DNA of 64,000 nucleotides from Ephemerocybe angulata (lineage: Eukaryota > Basidiomycota > Agaricomycetes > Agaricales > Psathyrellaceae). The position numbers were made by a program, and so were the translations under genes. Positions 24,701-37,862 of this stretch are shown one piece after another; the stretch's first letter is position 1, and each line of letters opens with the position of its first letter. The DNA lies in the NCBI GenBank assembly GCA_013368325.1, contig JAACJK010000109.1:744001-808000 (forward strand), read 5' to 3'. Below the pieces are notes generated by a model, which saw only the letters and a list, made by a program, of their open reading frames with translations, did no database searches and had not been told where the DNA came from.

Positions 24701-27700
24701 TCTTCGTGAGGAAGGTATGGCAGACGTCCAGCAGCCCATGTTTCCTTGCGACGTGAGCAAAGCGATTGATTATCCATGCTGTCTCGTGGTAGCCTCGGTA
24801 ACCGTAGGTGCTCGTGTTCGCAGAGTTATTGCCCGAGGCTTGGTTAGTGCCGCCGATGAGGGGCATATAGGCGAGGTTGATGGCGTTGAAGACATTCTGG
24901 CGCCATGCGACAAGATCGCTCCAGATGTTGATATCGTCGTAGATATTCGGAAGGCGTTCTCGCCACGCCTGGAGAACCATCTTCAGCTCCGATGACTTCT
25001 TCTCGAGATTCTGGGCATTGGTCTGCGACAGAGAACCGAAGATCTGTACCGCTTCCTGGAGTTCGACAAACTGCTGGAAATGCTGGAGAAGAGGAATGTG
25101 GGCGACGGAGAAATGTTGCGGCAGACCGATCCACTTGCGCAAGGAGAGCTGCATGGCATCTTCAAGGCACCGGGTGAAGTCAACATTCTTTTCGACAGCC
25201 GCCGGTAATTTGAGAAGAGCAATAAACGCCTCGAAGACCCTGCGCCGAGGGGTGGCGACCTCTGGGAGTCGATTGATCTGCTCTTCGAGGTTGTCCTTCT
25301 CCACTGACCAGTCCCGTGTCCTCCAAGCACTTTCGAGCATCAACTCTTGGTTACCCTCGCTCTTAGCGAATTCATAGAGGATGTCCCATTGCTGAAGCTT
25401 TTCTGCAGCCAGCACCCAATGGTCCTCCCATAAGCAGTACTCGAGCTCGTTAAACGGCAAGGTTTGTCCCCGGACCTTGGCTTGCGCAGATTCGTAGACC
25501 GTCGACGCTTGCTCCCACATCCCAACCTGTTCAAAAGCGAGCCCAATGTTGGTGTCCGGCAGAAGGGAACGCCGTCGCCATAGACCGTAGAACATGTCCT
25601 CCTCCGCAAGCTCTGCGTAGATTTCCGCAAGCGAGTCGTAGATGTAGTCGCGGATGGTAGGATCATCGTCCTTCATGGTATCGAGCGCCGACCCAAGGAT
25701 CTCAAGGGCTATGTGCCAGCAGCCGAAGTTTTTGGCAAGGTACTTGACAAGGTGAGGAGGGAGTGTCATGGGAGGCGAGCAAGCATGTATTCCAGCGAGC
25801 AGGGTTTGGATGACATTGGGGCGCAGGGACGCTTGCTTGATGTGATAGTCCTTGCTGAGTAGATTGATCATGTGGTTGGTAACATCGGATTGCTCGCGAC
25901 GGGAAAGCGATGCCCAAACAGCTGGGAAAACGGAGACCCAGACGTCATTGGCTGCTTGGGGGTCAAGGAAGAGAAGGCGCTGGAGAGGACGGAGAATGTG
26001 CTGTGGTTCGGGACGGGGAATTGCATGCAGAGGACCGGAGCCGTTGCGTGTGTGATTCGTCACTTGGAGGTCTGCGGCGCCAAGGAGGAGATGAAGTGCG
26101 AGGTAGATCCAGTTCTGATCGGCGAGGACCTCCCAGTTCTGGACCGCGAGAATATATGTGACTCTGTTGAATAGCGAGCGTGAAACGCTGACGTCCAAAA
26201 GGTCCATGAAACGTTCACGAAGACCACTATCCTTTGCCCTGCAGCCGATAAGGAAGGAGTTCTCCAAGCGGGATGTAAGCTCGCTTCGCCGGAGAGATGG
26301 GTCGGTGTAGATGTCGTAGACGAGCTCGAGGTAAGGGGTGAATAGGGCATCACCGCGAGATTCGAAGTTGGCCAACTTCTGCATCAGACTGGCCTTCTCC
26401 TTGTTGATGGGGTACGCCGCGTGCTTGTTGTGAACCCAAGTCTTTGCCATGTCCAGAAGGTACTTGCAAAGCGTAACACTCTTTGTCTTGTCGACGAGCG
26501 CAACCAAAGCCGTCAGAAGCCACCTGCGGCTTTCACCCAGGGCCGACGTATAGTCCCGACAGATGTCCAGGAACATCATCAGCAATCGGACATTTGCTTC
26601 ATGGGCAGCCGTCCCTGGCGTTGATCGGATATGGTCCTTGACGAGTTCGCTAAATAGCTTCATGAATTTCTCTGCGTTCGTCGAATTACCAGGGTTTCCG
26701 GAACCGTCGGTGCTGGAGAACATCTCAGGTGTTGTGCGAACGACGGACTTCACGATGAGCAGCACTCCGCGAATGTTGGCGCGAGAAGAGGTCATTGAGG
26801 TTTCAGCAAAAACATTGTGGACGGTCCTGTGGAATTCGGCCAACTCTGTATCCCCGGAAGGCGCTGATTCGGTGAGGGGGAAGAGCGAAAGGAGTTTGTC
26901 GAATATGGGGTAGAGAATATCTTGGAGCGTGGCGTCCTCGGAAAGGAGTCCCTTCATAATCAGTTTCTGTAGGATGGGGGCATTCGCGATATACCACGAG
27001 TCCGGCTGGTCAGCAGCAACGACCTGGAGCACCTTCGCAGCAGCGATACCTTGGGCTAGAGCAGCTTCGGAAGCAAAGTCATTCTGAATATTGCGTTAGT
27101 GTATGATCATACAGGTAAGTTAGGTTGGAATACTAACCTGCTCTAAGGCCCGGGCGAAAAATCTAAGGCCCACCGTCACATCATTCCAACCGTTAGGACC
27201 GACTATACTTTGCAGCAACGAGAGCACCCGAGGGGTGAGGTTAACTTTGACAGCGGTTTCATGGGTTATCGTAGCCAACCGCATGAGATAACCAACCATC
27301 GTCTCTCGCAGCGCCAGTGGTGTCCTCCACCGGAGTTCTTTCGGAATAGGTTTCCCTTCCTCTGCCGCTCGCTTCGTCTCCTGCGCAGCCCGTTCCTCCC
27401 ATTTGAACACCGTTGCCAAGACTTCAACTGAGACCGAACGCGATTCCGGCACCGACGATGCTGATAGGCCGAGTCGATTCAAAGTGCTAGTCATATGAGG
27501 GATGAAGAGCGAGCGAACAGGGAAGAAGAGGTCTGGCTGCTTGACGATGAGATGATAGATGCAAAGGTGTGAGGATGGTTCCTCTGACAAAATCCGTCGC
27601 GTCTCTTTCGCCCAGAAGGGGTAGCCGCTTTCGTCGACGTCCATTGGGAGGCAGGGTACCAAGGTGGACAGGGCTTCGTAGCGCACGGTCGGGCGTGATT

Positions 27701-30700
27701 CCGAATGAGGAAGCTGCAAAAGTCCTGTCCAAGCGCGGAGGATGAATTTGGGAGGCGTAGGGAAGGTAGAGAAGAACCGGGCTGCCAGAAGATAACCCAT
27801 CTGCTTCACTATCACATCCTCGCAATTCGAGATATGGAACCAAATGTACTTGACGATGTCTTTTTTGACGTCTTCCAAGAGGTCCGGGTAATACTGGACA
27901 AGGGTGGTTGTGAGATGGAGCAGCTCCGTCCGGAACATGTCGTCGATGCCAGGTGTGCCGCCACCCTTGGACAGGGGGGTCCAAACGAGGCGGTGAAGCT
28001 GGGCAATGAAATCGGTGTCGATCAAACGGTCGGAGTTTGAGGATCGCGAGGCCTGGACGAGAAGTGTCGGGGTAACCACATAGCGAAGGAAGAAGCACTT
28101 GTGTTGCCACGTATACTTGGGGTCATTGAACCAAGTGATGAAGCGGAGGAGGACATTTCGACGAAAGAACAGGTCTTCACCGAGGGCTACATGTTGGTAG
28201 AGGAAGTTGGTCGTGCTGACAGTGTCGAGTTCGAGGTTGCGGGTGTAGATGGAAACGAGTTCGAAGAGAAGATCGATGCGTGGTGACTGCTTGAGAACCT
28301 TTATGAATATTCTTTGGATAATCGCATGCCAGTGAGTCAGCTCGAGAGTATCCACCCCTTCAGGGGCCGGTGGTACAATTGAGTTCCAAAGCGCCACCAG
28401 GACATCGACGATATACGGATACTGCGTGAAGAACTTGTCGTCGAGGTCGGTCAAGTCATCGCAAAGCTGAAGTGCTGACTTCAACTCGCGAGGGTCGGAT
28501 CCAACCGTCAACCGCGCTGCTAGGATCTGCAAGTTACTGGCTAACTCCCGCTCGAGATTTGGTGCTAGATGGGCTTGGAGGATGTTTCTGTAGGTGCGCA
28601 CCGTTCTGGAGAGCTTCAGATTCTGCAGCAAGTAGTTGATGCCCTCAACGGGGAAGCGATTGAGGTACTTCCCCAGAGGTTCCGAAAACGGGTTCTTCGT
28701 CGAAAAGTGCATCTGAGTTTCTGTCTGGACGATAGCATTGATGAGGTGCTCAAGGAAGATTCCCGCCGCAGGAGGGAGGAGGTGGAAGATGTGCGCAAGT
28801 TTGACCAGCTTCGGAATGCCTTCGCTCTCGGAAAACGGCACCTTCGAGGCCATCTGCAGAGCCTGGGGGTCGGCGACAATGCGGAAATGATCAAGCAACT
28901 TATGCCCAATCTCGACCTTGAAGTAGTTTGTGAGAAGCTCTAGCAATCGAGCGAGTCCCTCGAGTCCGGAAATCGACAACCGTTTCGGGTCAGCAAGGTT
29001 CATGAGAATTGGCCGCAAGCCCGTCTGAAGAAGCTCTTTGGGGAGCCGGCTTTGATGAGTCAGGACCATCCGGAGTCCTTCGTGTGCGACATCCTTGACC
29101 TCGGACGACGGAGAGTACAGTGATTTGAAATATACACTTGTCACTCTGACCAACCCGTTAGACATACTCATCTTATAAAACGACTGGGAAAACATACCTT
29201 TGACGGGTCTGAGGTTGGCGCGAGAAGAAATCCGTCAAGGGCATTGCCGCCGTCAAGAGTTTGATGCAAGCGATACGAAGCTTGACAACCTCGAGCGCGC
29301 TCTGCCGAAGGTGGCGTGGTCCAAGAAGCTGGTTGTCCTCAGCGTCGGCGAGAGCGAGGGTTTCATGTAGAAGTCGAAGGAGTTCGTCGTTGAGCTCAAC
29401 GAGCGGAGGATCCAAACTGACACAGAAACGGACAGCTTCGATCATACCGATTTGCTTCATGAACGGCAAGGCCCTGAGAGGCTTTGTATAGATGCCGCCG
29501 AGCATCCGATCCCGATGAGGCATCAGCAACTCGACAGCAGCGCGTCCGCTGAGCTCGACGAGGAAGAAAATGCACTTCTGAGACGCCTCTCGAACAATGG
29601 GGTTGGGGCTCTGGAGCTCAGGGAAGAACATGCCAGCGAGGTGTGACAGTTTGGTCCGAACGTGGGAGCCGTCCCCGCTAAGGTCGAGGTGGGAGTTGCT
29701 GATTTTCAGAATATCTATGAGGAGCTCCACGACGTTGTCGACATTGCGTGGTAGGTCATGAGGGAGATCTTTGAGGACGTGGACAAGAGTGCGAATGAGG
29801 TCGACTTCCCGATCAGCAATCCACCTATGTCCCAGATCCGGGGCGGATGCCATAAGTCGAATTCCATTGCACCCTGCGTTCTTCCGCGTCCACGAGTCGT
29901 CAAGGCACAGGGAGGTGAAGCGGTTGGCAAGATGGTGGAGTATGACGAGGATGTCGCCCGGGACAATGGCGGAATTTTTCATCTGGACCAAATCTTCAAT
30001 GAGGGATGCAACAAAGGCGTTGGCTTGCTCAATCTGCGTTGGCTGGTCTCTTGCAAGCGCATGAGGAATCGAATCCAGGAAGGCTGAGAGAAGAGGGCTC
30101 TGAGACACGCGAGTCTTGGGAGGTAAAGACTTGTTCCGCCGAATTTCACCTTCAAAGATCGTTGACGACAATTTCCTGAGGTAGCCTTGGGCTTCGCTTT
30201 GCACTGAAGGGATATGGATGCAATCGAAAAGGCCCTCCAGGGCTTTCACGAAGAAATCGTCGATGTTCTTGCTCTTCAGTCCCTAGAAACCGTGTGAGAA
30301 AACACTTAAATCTGGAGGATGACAACATACCTCGTAAAGAAAGAGCGAAGCACAGTTCTCAAGGTAACTGTACGCATGGATTTGGTCCCCGGGGCTCAGT
30401 TTGGGCAAGGACTTGACTGCGAGATTGGCAATGGGGCTCAGGGCGATCGACTCGGGGTTCCCATTGAAGGAGACAGACATCTTGGCCGGCTCAGAGTAGT
30501 GGTGGTACGTCAAAGCGGGTTCCTTCTGCAGCAGCCGGCGGTTGCGACCACCTAGCTTTCCGAGAATACGGATTGTAGTGTGGGCAAGGTGGTGGCTTTG
30601 AGGAGCAGGCTTGAGATGGTTGAAGAGGGCCTCCATGAGTTCGCGCAAAACGATGCTCAATGTCGGATCAAGGAAGTCCGGTGTAAGGTTGTCGATGCAA

Positions 30701-33293
30701 AGCTCCAGCGTTCGAAGACCCTGTGATGCCATCTCAGGTGTTCCGCGAAGGGCAAGGGCTAGGGGCTGCATGAGGTAGGAGAGATGGGGAAGGAGGTGTG
30801 TGAGTCGTAAGGGGACGGTCAAGCAAAGCTCAACAATCATGTCGCGTGTAAGGCCATCGGAGGCCAGCAGTTGACGATTAAGGCTCTCAAGCATCTCGGG
30901 AAGCAGGGGTAGGACAGCGTTGTAAAGCATCTCGAATCGACCGCCACCCACGCCAATAGCTCGGAATAGGGCCCGAAGAAGAATGAAGTAGTGAGTTGGC
31001 TTCGACGCTTTTGCTGCAAGGGGGAAGCAGTCCATGAGGAGTTTGGAGAGCTGGGAGGCGAGGATAGGTTCGTTGAGAACAGGGAATACAGCCACAGCAT
31101 TGAACGCCATCTTGAAGAGCCGGATAGTAGCCGCGGCCGTGATTTCATCGTACTCGCCAAGCTGTGGAAGCCTCTCGATGAGGAACTTCAGAACGATGAC
31201 GAGCAGGGTCGAGGTAGTGACCTCGCGATTGAATAGGAATTGGCAGACATTGAGGAGGACAATTCGTTTCTGCGCAGAAGCGAAGAAGAAAGCAATCTTG
31301 TGCGTCCATACCTCTTGGAAGACGTGAGGATCAAGCTCCATCAGCGCATGCCCGAACCAGTCGACGATGTCGTTCTGTTCGTTCAGGCGGGGGTCAAGGT
31401 CATACAGCGACATGCACGAGACACACCCTTCGAAAAGTCGGAATGCGAGTGTTCCATCAGGGCTGGGGGCATCCAATTTCTTTAGCGCGATTAGAGTGAC
31501 GCGGAAGCCATGTAGAAGTGCACGATAAAGTTGCCGACATTCTGCACCTTCGTTAGACCAGGTACGAGACGAGAGAAGATAAAAGCGCACCGATTATAAC
31601 ATCCTCCGGCTTCTCTAACGCATACAACGCACCACCTACGGGCCTTGACTTCTCAATAAAGAATCCGTCGATAACCGTTTCTTGGGGAGCTGTCTCCGTT
31701 CCTGCCCCTGCTGCTGCACTCGCAGCTGCCCTTGCTTTCTCCAGAGCCGCGCTGACCTCGGGTTGGATGGCGCACAGTCCCTCCAGGCGCTCTAAACATG
31801 CCTCAAACATTGTCCTCACCAACTTTGCTCCGCCCTGCGAGGAGTCTTTCGCAACGATTGTATCGGTAAGGCCGAAAAGGACTTTGGCGAAGAGAATATG
31901 GAGGCCGAAGCCGAGCAATGAGTTGAATAGGAGCGACGAGTAGACATGCACAATGCGTGCTAGCTGGTCGAATGACAGGTCGCCCTTGATGTTGTGGATG
32001 AGGTCGGCCACTGCAGAGTACACCATGGGCCTGTACTGGTGGTCAGCACGGCCATATCACATCGGGGAAACGTTACACACCTCATTAAGTCTTTCGTCGC
32101 GAGCCCGTTCCCGAGTAAGACGCGTTCGTCCATAAGCTTATCCACGTGGTTGAGAAGCGTTCGCCGAGCCGGGGTTGCAAGGAGGTGTCGAAAGACAACC
32201 ATGAGTTCCTGGGAGACGACTTTGTTTAGTATTGGTACTATAGGACAAATCTGAACTTTACCTTTCTCAAAGCCACCCCGTTGGTTGGGCAGTCTTGCAT
32301 GATGCGCAGCGAACATGAGACGAGCCTTTCTCCATAGGTCGCATCACCCTCGGGGGCCGCGTAGCGCATAACGTACGCGAGGAAGGACAGCATCTACACC
32401 AGTTAAGCCTTGTAAAGACATAAGGGATAAATAATAGCACTTACCCTAATCTGTGCCTGAATCAGGTCGGTGTAGAGAGAAGGTGCGTGAACCCCCTCCG
32501 CCATCCCCACCCAAATGCTTCCCCTTGCTTCGTACTCGTGCTTTGTCTTCGATTGAACGGGCGATTCGAGGGCGAGAAATTCAAAGGCAGGTACGGTTGT
32601 GCTCTGTACAGTTGAAGAAACGAGAGCGCGCTGAACTTGGGACATGACGACTAGCACCATTCCCATCTCGCCAACAACCTTGAAGCTTCGAAGCGCAGGC
32701 AAGAACACACTGGAGTCCACAGGAGATGAGTTTTCCGAAAGAAATTCGTCCACTAGCCCCTTCACATTGCTGAATGCTTCTTGGAACAGAGCGACGAACT
32801 CAGTCAGTCCCTGCTCCGTCAGGACTCGATAGTTTCGAATGATGTCGATGATGACCTTGCAGGCAGTGGCACCGTTCTCTTCATTGTCGAGGCGTATAAC
32901 GTTTAACATGCTGTGGAAGATGGCGTTGCTGTTGGGTTTGACAGCTTCACCGGCCTGCAATCGGTTGATTATGTCGAGCAGGATGCGTCGAAAGTGATAT
33001 TCGGTGGTATCTCGTTGGAAGGAAGGATGGCTTGAACGAAGCAATTCGACTGTGGCGGGGATAAGGTAGGGGAGGACGCGTTCGACGTCTCTAGTGGTAT
33101 CCATAAACTCTCGTATTTCTGTCGCAAAAGCATATTTCGTCGCCAAGTCTGAAGGTCAGGTTAGAGGAAACGTTCATAATCATGAAGTCGAGAGGCGCTC
33201 ACCTGAATTGGGGTCTGCCATTCGAGCAACCCTGTTCTCAAGGTTTGAGGAGCCAGAAGAGACATTCGTCTCTGAGTTTAGGTGGCTCGCCAT
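21764..33293 (-). CDS. TRA1: Tra1/TRRAP, giant pseudokinase scaffold of SAGA and NuA4
   Basis: Eighteen exons: 33293-33203, 33148-32445, 32393-32262, 32208-32081, 32030-31591, 31547-30331, 30282-29198, 29145-27138, 27083-24105, 24049-23663, 23613-23509, 23453-23253, 23194-22992, 22941-22617, 22567-22390, 22343-22180, 22117-21941, 21886-21764 (3,548 aa, close to yeast Tra1). Most of it is alpha-helical HEAT/TPR-like repeat and FAT sequence. The last ~400 residues form a PI3K-related kinase fold and end in a FATC motif ([11 protein letters not shown]). Where active PIKKs carry GDRHxxN and DFG, this protein has SSRNPTRF and MTELLPG, so it cannot be a kinase, as known for Tra1/TRRAP. It docks transcription activators to recruit SAGA and NuA4 in the nucleus. 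The intron at 24050-24104 has a GC donor. The acceptor after 23454 was chosen for frame and family agreement. Confidence 0.95.
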
Positions 33294-33514
33294 GTTTCTG
33301 GCTCAGAGAGCGAGACTCCAAGGCGGATGGAGAATTAGCGCCTTGGTGGTAGGGACAGCAGGGGATTCTCCAGAAACAGAAATCCAGGTCGCCGGTATAT
33401 TCGAGATCTAGCACCTGCCATATTTAGTATTCAGTCATGTGACTGGAGTGATGCCAAGCATTCCCCGTTCGCGTCGAGAGCTTTGCATTCGAAACTGTGT
33501 GCCAATATACCGTC
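33294..33514. promoter_or_regulatory. Divergent promoter region, TRA1 and CTNNBL1
   Basis: A 221-bp region separates the two start codons. It contains a near-palindrome around GTCATGTGAC (near 33435), but I cannot assign a binding protein. Confidence 0.35.
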
Positions 33515-35882
33515 ATGGACATCGATGAAATATTCAAGGTAAACAGTTGCTATACTACCAGACCTACCGTTTCTCATACCGAAAATCAGGTTCCCAAGTT
33601 CTCCTCGTCCTCGTTCGGGAACAAGCGAAAGCTACCCGACAATCCCAGTCCTGAAATGCTCACGAAGCTAAGGGCAGAATCCGGTCAAGAGAGTGGACAA
33701 GACAGCCTCCAGCCTCCACCCAAGCGGTCAAGAAACGTAACTATGGAAGAGGTTCAAGATGAAGACTCAAACATGGAGGATGCCGACTTTGCGCCAGGAG
33801 GGGACGCGGACTATTACGCTGAGGAGGATGACGAAGGCCGTTTCTTCGGTGGGGGGTTGACTTCGGAACAGAAGGACATTCTAAGTATATTCGAAGCAGC
33901 TGGTGGAGAAGGCGTTCTGGTGGAGGTGTGTATTGTCCCCAGTCAGTTAACTGTAGTGCTGATCCATCCATGTGCTTAGGAGGGAGAGGGGCTCTCCTTA
34001 ACTTCTGTTCGACGCTCCCTCCTCAAGCTGGAGCGCGCAGCCAACAAGAATCAAGATCAACGGTCGAAGTACCCAGATGACCCTTCGAGGTGCGCGTTCC
34101 TTAGTCTTCCGGGGCTTCCGTCAACTATTAACATTCTCCACTTACAGGTTCATTGATTCTGAAGCAGACCTCGACAGCGCCATTAAATCTCTTCTCCCCT
34201 TGGCGCAAGCCCCGACAATATCTTATCCAGAGCTTGTTCGTTCTGGAAGTCTAGCCCTGCTCATCGGATTATTTACACATGAAAACGTAGACATTGTTCT
34301 CGACGTTGTGGAATTGATTCATGAGCTTACCGATGAAGACGCTGGCGAGGACCACGAAGATGCCTTGGCTGAAGAGACAGAGGAAGCTGTGAAGCTCCTT
34401 ATTGATTCTTTGGTATGTTTGGAAATTCTAAGGTGAGACGCGATAGATGCTAAAAGTTGTTTAGATTGAAAACTCGATCTTTGAGTTACTTGTGGATAAT
34501 CTTGGTCGCCTGAACGAGGCAGAGGAGGGAGACAGACAAGGAGCATTCCATATCCTCGGTCAGCCACCTAAACGAATCGATCTAGAACAACTTTGCTCAT
34601 TTGCAACTTCAGGTATTTTCGAGAATATTCTCAGCGTTAATCCTGAACTTGCACCGCAACTCGTGTCAAAGACGAACATCTTACCATGGTTGCTTAACCG
34701 CGTCCAAGCGAAAGCCCATGATGAGAATCGCGGATACGCAGCAGAACTTCTTTCAATTCTCTTGCAGAGTAGTGTTCCCAATCGAATTGCGTTCTCAAAG
34801 GCAGATGGCGTAGAAACCTTGCTGAATGTTCTGTCGGTACGTAGACCCGCAAACCTTCTGCTACTATTCATTGACTTAACTTAGCAATACCGCCGCCGTG
34901 ACCCGGTCGATGCTGACGAAACAGAGTTTATGGAAAACCTATTTGACGCATTGTGTTCCGCCCTCAGCGAGCCTCATATCAAGAAACAGTTCCTCGCTGC
35001 AGAGGGCCCCGACTTGCTGATCCTCATGATGAAGTAAGTCTTTAAGTCATGCAAATTTATATATTCTCTCATGTTCAAGGCGTCAGGGGGAAACTAGAAT
35101 CGAAATCTCGTTCTATTAAAACGCTGGACCACGCTATGTCTGGTCCCAATGGATCCGCTGTCTGCACCGCATTTGTCGAAGCACTTGGCCTCAAGACCTT
35201 GTTTTCAGCGTTCATGGGCAAGGTAAGCCATACTCTGCCCTTTATCAAAGTTCCTTGCTTCATATACGCGTAGACGAAGAAGGGGAAAGCAGGCACCACC
35301 CTCCCCCCTTCAGAAGATATAGGCCACATTCTGGGAATAGTGTCATCACTGTTCTCGAATCTAGAGTCAGATTCTACCGATCGGCTGAGACTGTTGGCCA
35401 AGTTCGTCGAGAACAACTATGAAAAGGCGGACAAGTTGCTCGACATCAGAGACAATGCTGTCACAAGGTTGAAGTACACAGACTCTGTCATTTCAGAAGA
35501 GCAGAAGGATCTGGTTGATGATGATGACGACGACATCCTTTCCGACAAGGCTGCAATCTATCTGCGCAGGCTGGACGGTGGATTATTTACCTTGCAGACA
35601 GTGGACTATATTCTGGCTTGGATCGTGATGGAGGACGACGGAGTAAGTGTCGTTCTAACTGCTCTCCAACATTACCAACTGACAAATCTGCAGATTCGAT
35701 CACACGTACTCCAAATGTTGAACCGAAAGAACCTTTCTCTTCAGGATTTAGTGTCGACATTGAAAGTGTTCTACGACAACATGGATGACGCCCCGCCAGC
35801 CGAAGGCGAAGATGCAACTCCTTCCCAAAAAGATATCGTCGTCAACCTCATCGCTTCCTTAGACCCATCGACGCAGCAATGA
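33515..35882 (+). CDS. CTNNBL1: Beta-catenin-like protein 1 (CTNNBL1), spliceosome-associated
   Basis: Ten exons: 33515-33538, 33590-33925, 33980-34089, 34148-34412, 34465-34558, 34613-34836, 34885-35033, 35087-35222, 35274-35642, 35694-35882 (631 aa). The N-terminus is basic and Ser-rich (FGNKRKLPDNP, PPPKRSRNV), then acidic. The rest is armadillo-type helical repeat: ELVRSGSLALLIGLFTHENV, DVVELIHELTDED, IFELLVDNLGRLNE, HVLQMLNRKNLSLQDLV. Length and order match human CTNNBL1, which binds CDC5L and Prp31 in the Prp19-linked spliceosome complex. Family knowledge places it in the nucleus; a role here in splicing is inferred. The first exon is only 24 nt. Confidence 0.92.
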
Positions 35883-35945
35883 TCCCTCTCAGCCCCCAAT
35901 ACTTTGCTACAATCAGGCATAGATAGGTGCAATGCATTGTAAACG

Positions 35946-37684
35946 CTACACAGCGTCTGGTGACACAGCCGAGGTTAAGATCATGCTCAAAGTACCCTTG
36001 GTCTTCAGCAGCTCTTTCTGGAACCGGATTTCCATGGTCAGCTTTTTCTTTAGACGCAGGAATAAGGCGTCAATCAAGGGCGCCTGTCCAATGACAGGCC
36101 GATACATGTCTGGAGCCAGTCAGTTAGGCAGTCCAATCATGTCACATATTGACTACGAACCTATCACCAGTCCAGCGACATATGCGACGGTTGTACCGAA
36201 CCTGGGGTCCGAGACGTATTTGATCAAAAGCCGAAGGATAGGTTCGAGGAGCACGTCATCACGGCCTGAGAGTGCGGTCTTGAGTCCATCTCTATGGATG
36301 AGCTCTTTGATGAGAGAGAATGCTGCAGTAGGAGGGACGTTCTAATTTGGCCTGTTGGTATGCAAATGACATGAGTAGAGGTGAAGCGCACCTTTCGCAG
36401 CACTGAGTCGAGGGCAGCTGAATACTTGAAGCTCTTAAGGAGTCGATCATATGGCCTCAGCCTCTTTTGTCTCCGGCTTTCGCTAACTCTAATCTCATCT
36501 GCATCCCCAACTGCCTTCGCGCCACGCTGTTTAGAGACGGCTCCCTCTCCGATGTGAATCAGGTTGAGGCTATCTAATGTCGACACCTCGGCATCCTTGC
36601 CCCTTGGCTGTCTTCTCCGAATAGACAAGGTGCCGTCTGACATACCACCGACAATATGTGTGTCGTCCGGCTAAAGGAAGGTAAATGGGGTGTTCCAGAG
36701 ACGATACTAACATCACTTACTGAGATAGCCAAACAAAGTAGAGGTGCAGGGTAACGCATCGTGTGAACAACCTTGTAACTCTCGACATCATATACCTTCA
36801 CCATGTGGTCCAGACTTCCAGTCAGCAGTCGGTTTGCTGAGGAGGTGACGGCCAAAGCGGTGATCGTCTTCTGGTGGTTGGACATTGCCTTGAGACAGCG
36901 TCCTCCCCCAATCAAGTCCCATACTCGCAAAATGGGACCTGCGGCAGATACAGCGACAGTCCCAGACGGATACATCAGCACTTGTTCGACAGGGAGTTTT
37001 GAACTTGAAGAGATGTTCTCTCCCATGACCATCTCGCAGTCTCCGGAGCGTGTGTCAAATAGGCGAACAGTTCCGTCATAAGAACCAGTAAGGACAAGAT
37101 GGGGGGAAGAAGACGACACTTGTCCTGTGCGGACGTAGTCTGTGTGGTCGGTAAATGTTGATATTGACTCCTGCGAGGTCACGTCCCAGAACCTCACGGT
37201 GGTATCGTCGGAGCAAGAGAGGACGCGGGTGGGTTCGAGTGGGGAGAATTTGGTGACATGGACCGGTTGTTTGTGGGCGTCTAATGTCCTTAGGATGGCT
37301 CGAGAGTTGATATCGAAAATCTTGACGCGATAAGTCGAGGCTGTCGCATGAAACGGAAGCAAAGCATACCTGGATTAAACCACTATCGTCTCCGGCAACT
37401 ACTAGCTTCCCGTCTGGGCGAATGTGTCCACTGCGGGCGACATCTTTGAATCTGGATATTGTCTTGGTGATCTTCTGGGTGCGTGGGGCGTAGATTTGAA
37501 CTCGGGTCGCGGCGGTCACGGCATAGCGGTGGGGTTTTGTGGAGGAGAAGTGGACGGAGGTGATTGGGGCGTATTCCTTGACGAAGACTGGGTGCTTGAA
37601 CTGGCGCCAGTACCTTGATTCTGGGGAATGTTTTGAGGAAGAGGGCCTGTGGTGCCGCTGGACGGGGACCGGCTGGTAATCCAT
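35946..37684 (-). CDS. UTP15: U3 snoRNP (t-UTP) protein Utp15, WD40 repeat
   Basis: Five exons: 37684-37370, 37320-36721, 36670-36392, 36341-36161, 36109-35946 (512 aa). A seven-bladed WD40 propeller occupies about residues 30-330, with repeat signatures VLSCSDDTTVRFWDV, VLTGSYDGTVRLFDT and LLTGSLDHMVKVYDV. The C-terminal domain (about 375-500) matches the Utp15-specific module: RPYDRLLKSFKYSAALDSVL, LIKELIHRDGLKTALSGRDD, LLIKYVSDPRF, MYRPVIGQAP. Utp15 belongs to the t-UTP subcomplex that associates with rDNA and is needed for pre-18S rRNA transcription and processing in the nucleolus. The final intron (36110-36160) contains the last phase change and is well supported by the family C-terminus. 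It is convergent with CTNNBL1, with a gap of only 63 bp between stops. Confidence 0.92.
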
Positions 37685-37760
37685 GGTGAAGGCACAAAAA
37701 TGATCGCTATATTGAGTCCCGATCAAACAGCATCTCAACATGGAAATTCAATTTTATCAT

Positions 37761-37766
37761 CACGTG
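37761..37766. promoter_or_regulatory. CACGTG palindrome between UTP15 and TCTP
   Basis: A perfect E-box-type palindrome lies in the 178-bp divergent promoter of a ribosome-biogenesis gene and a translation-linked gene. bHLH proteins such as Cbf1 bind this core. Function here is inference; a 6-bp palindrome can occur by chance. Confidence 0.3.
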
Positions 37767-37862
37767 TAGGGTCCGATTAGATGATCGATTTATATGAGCC
37801 ATTAGCAGTTTTCTGAGCTTTGCCTTAGGACCACCACTCTCTAATCCCCAGTCGTTATCACC

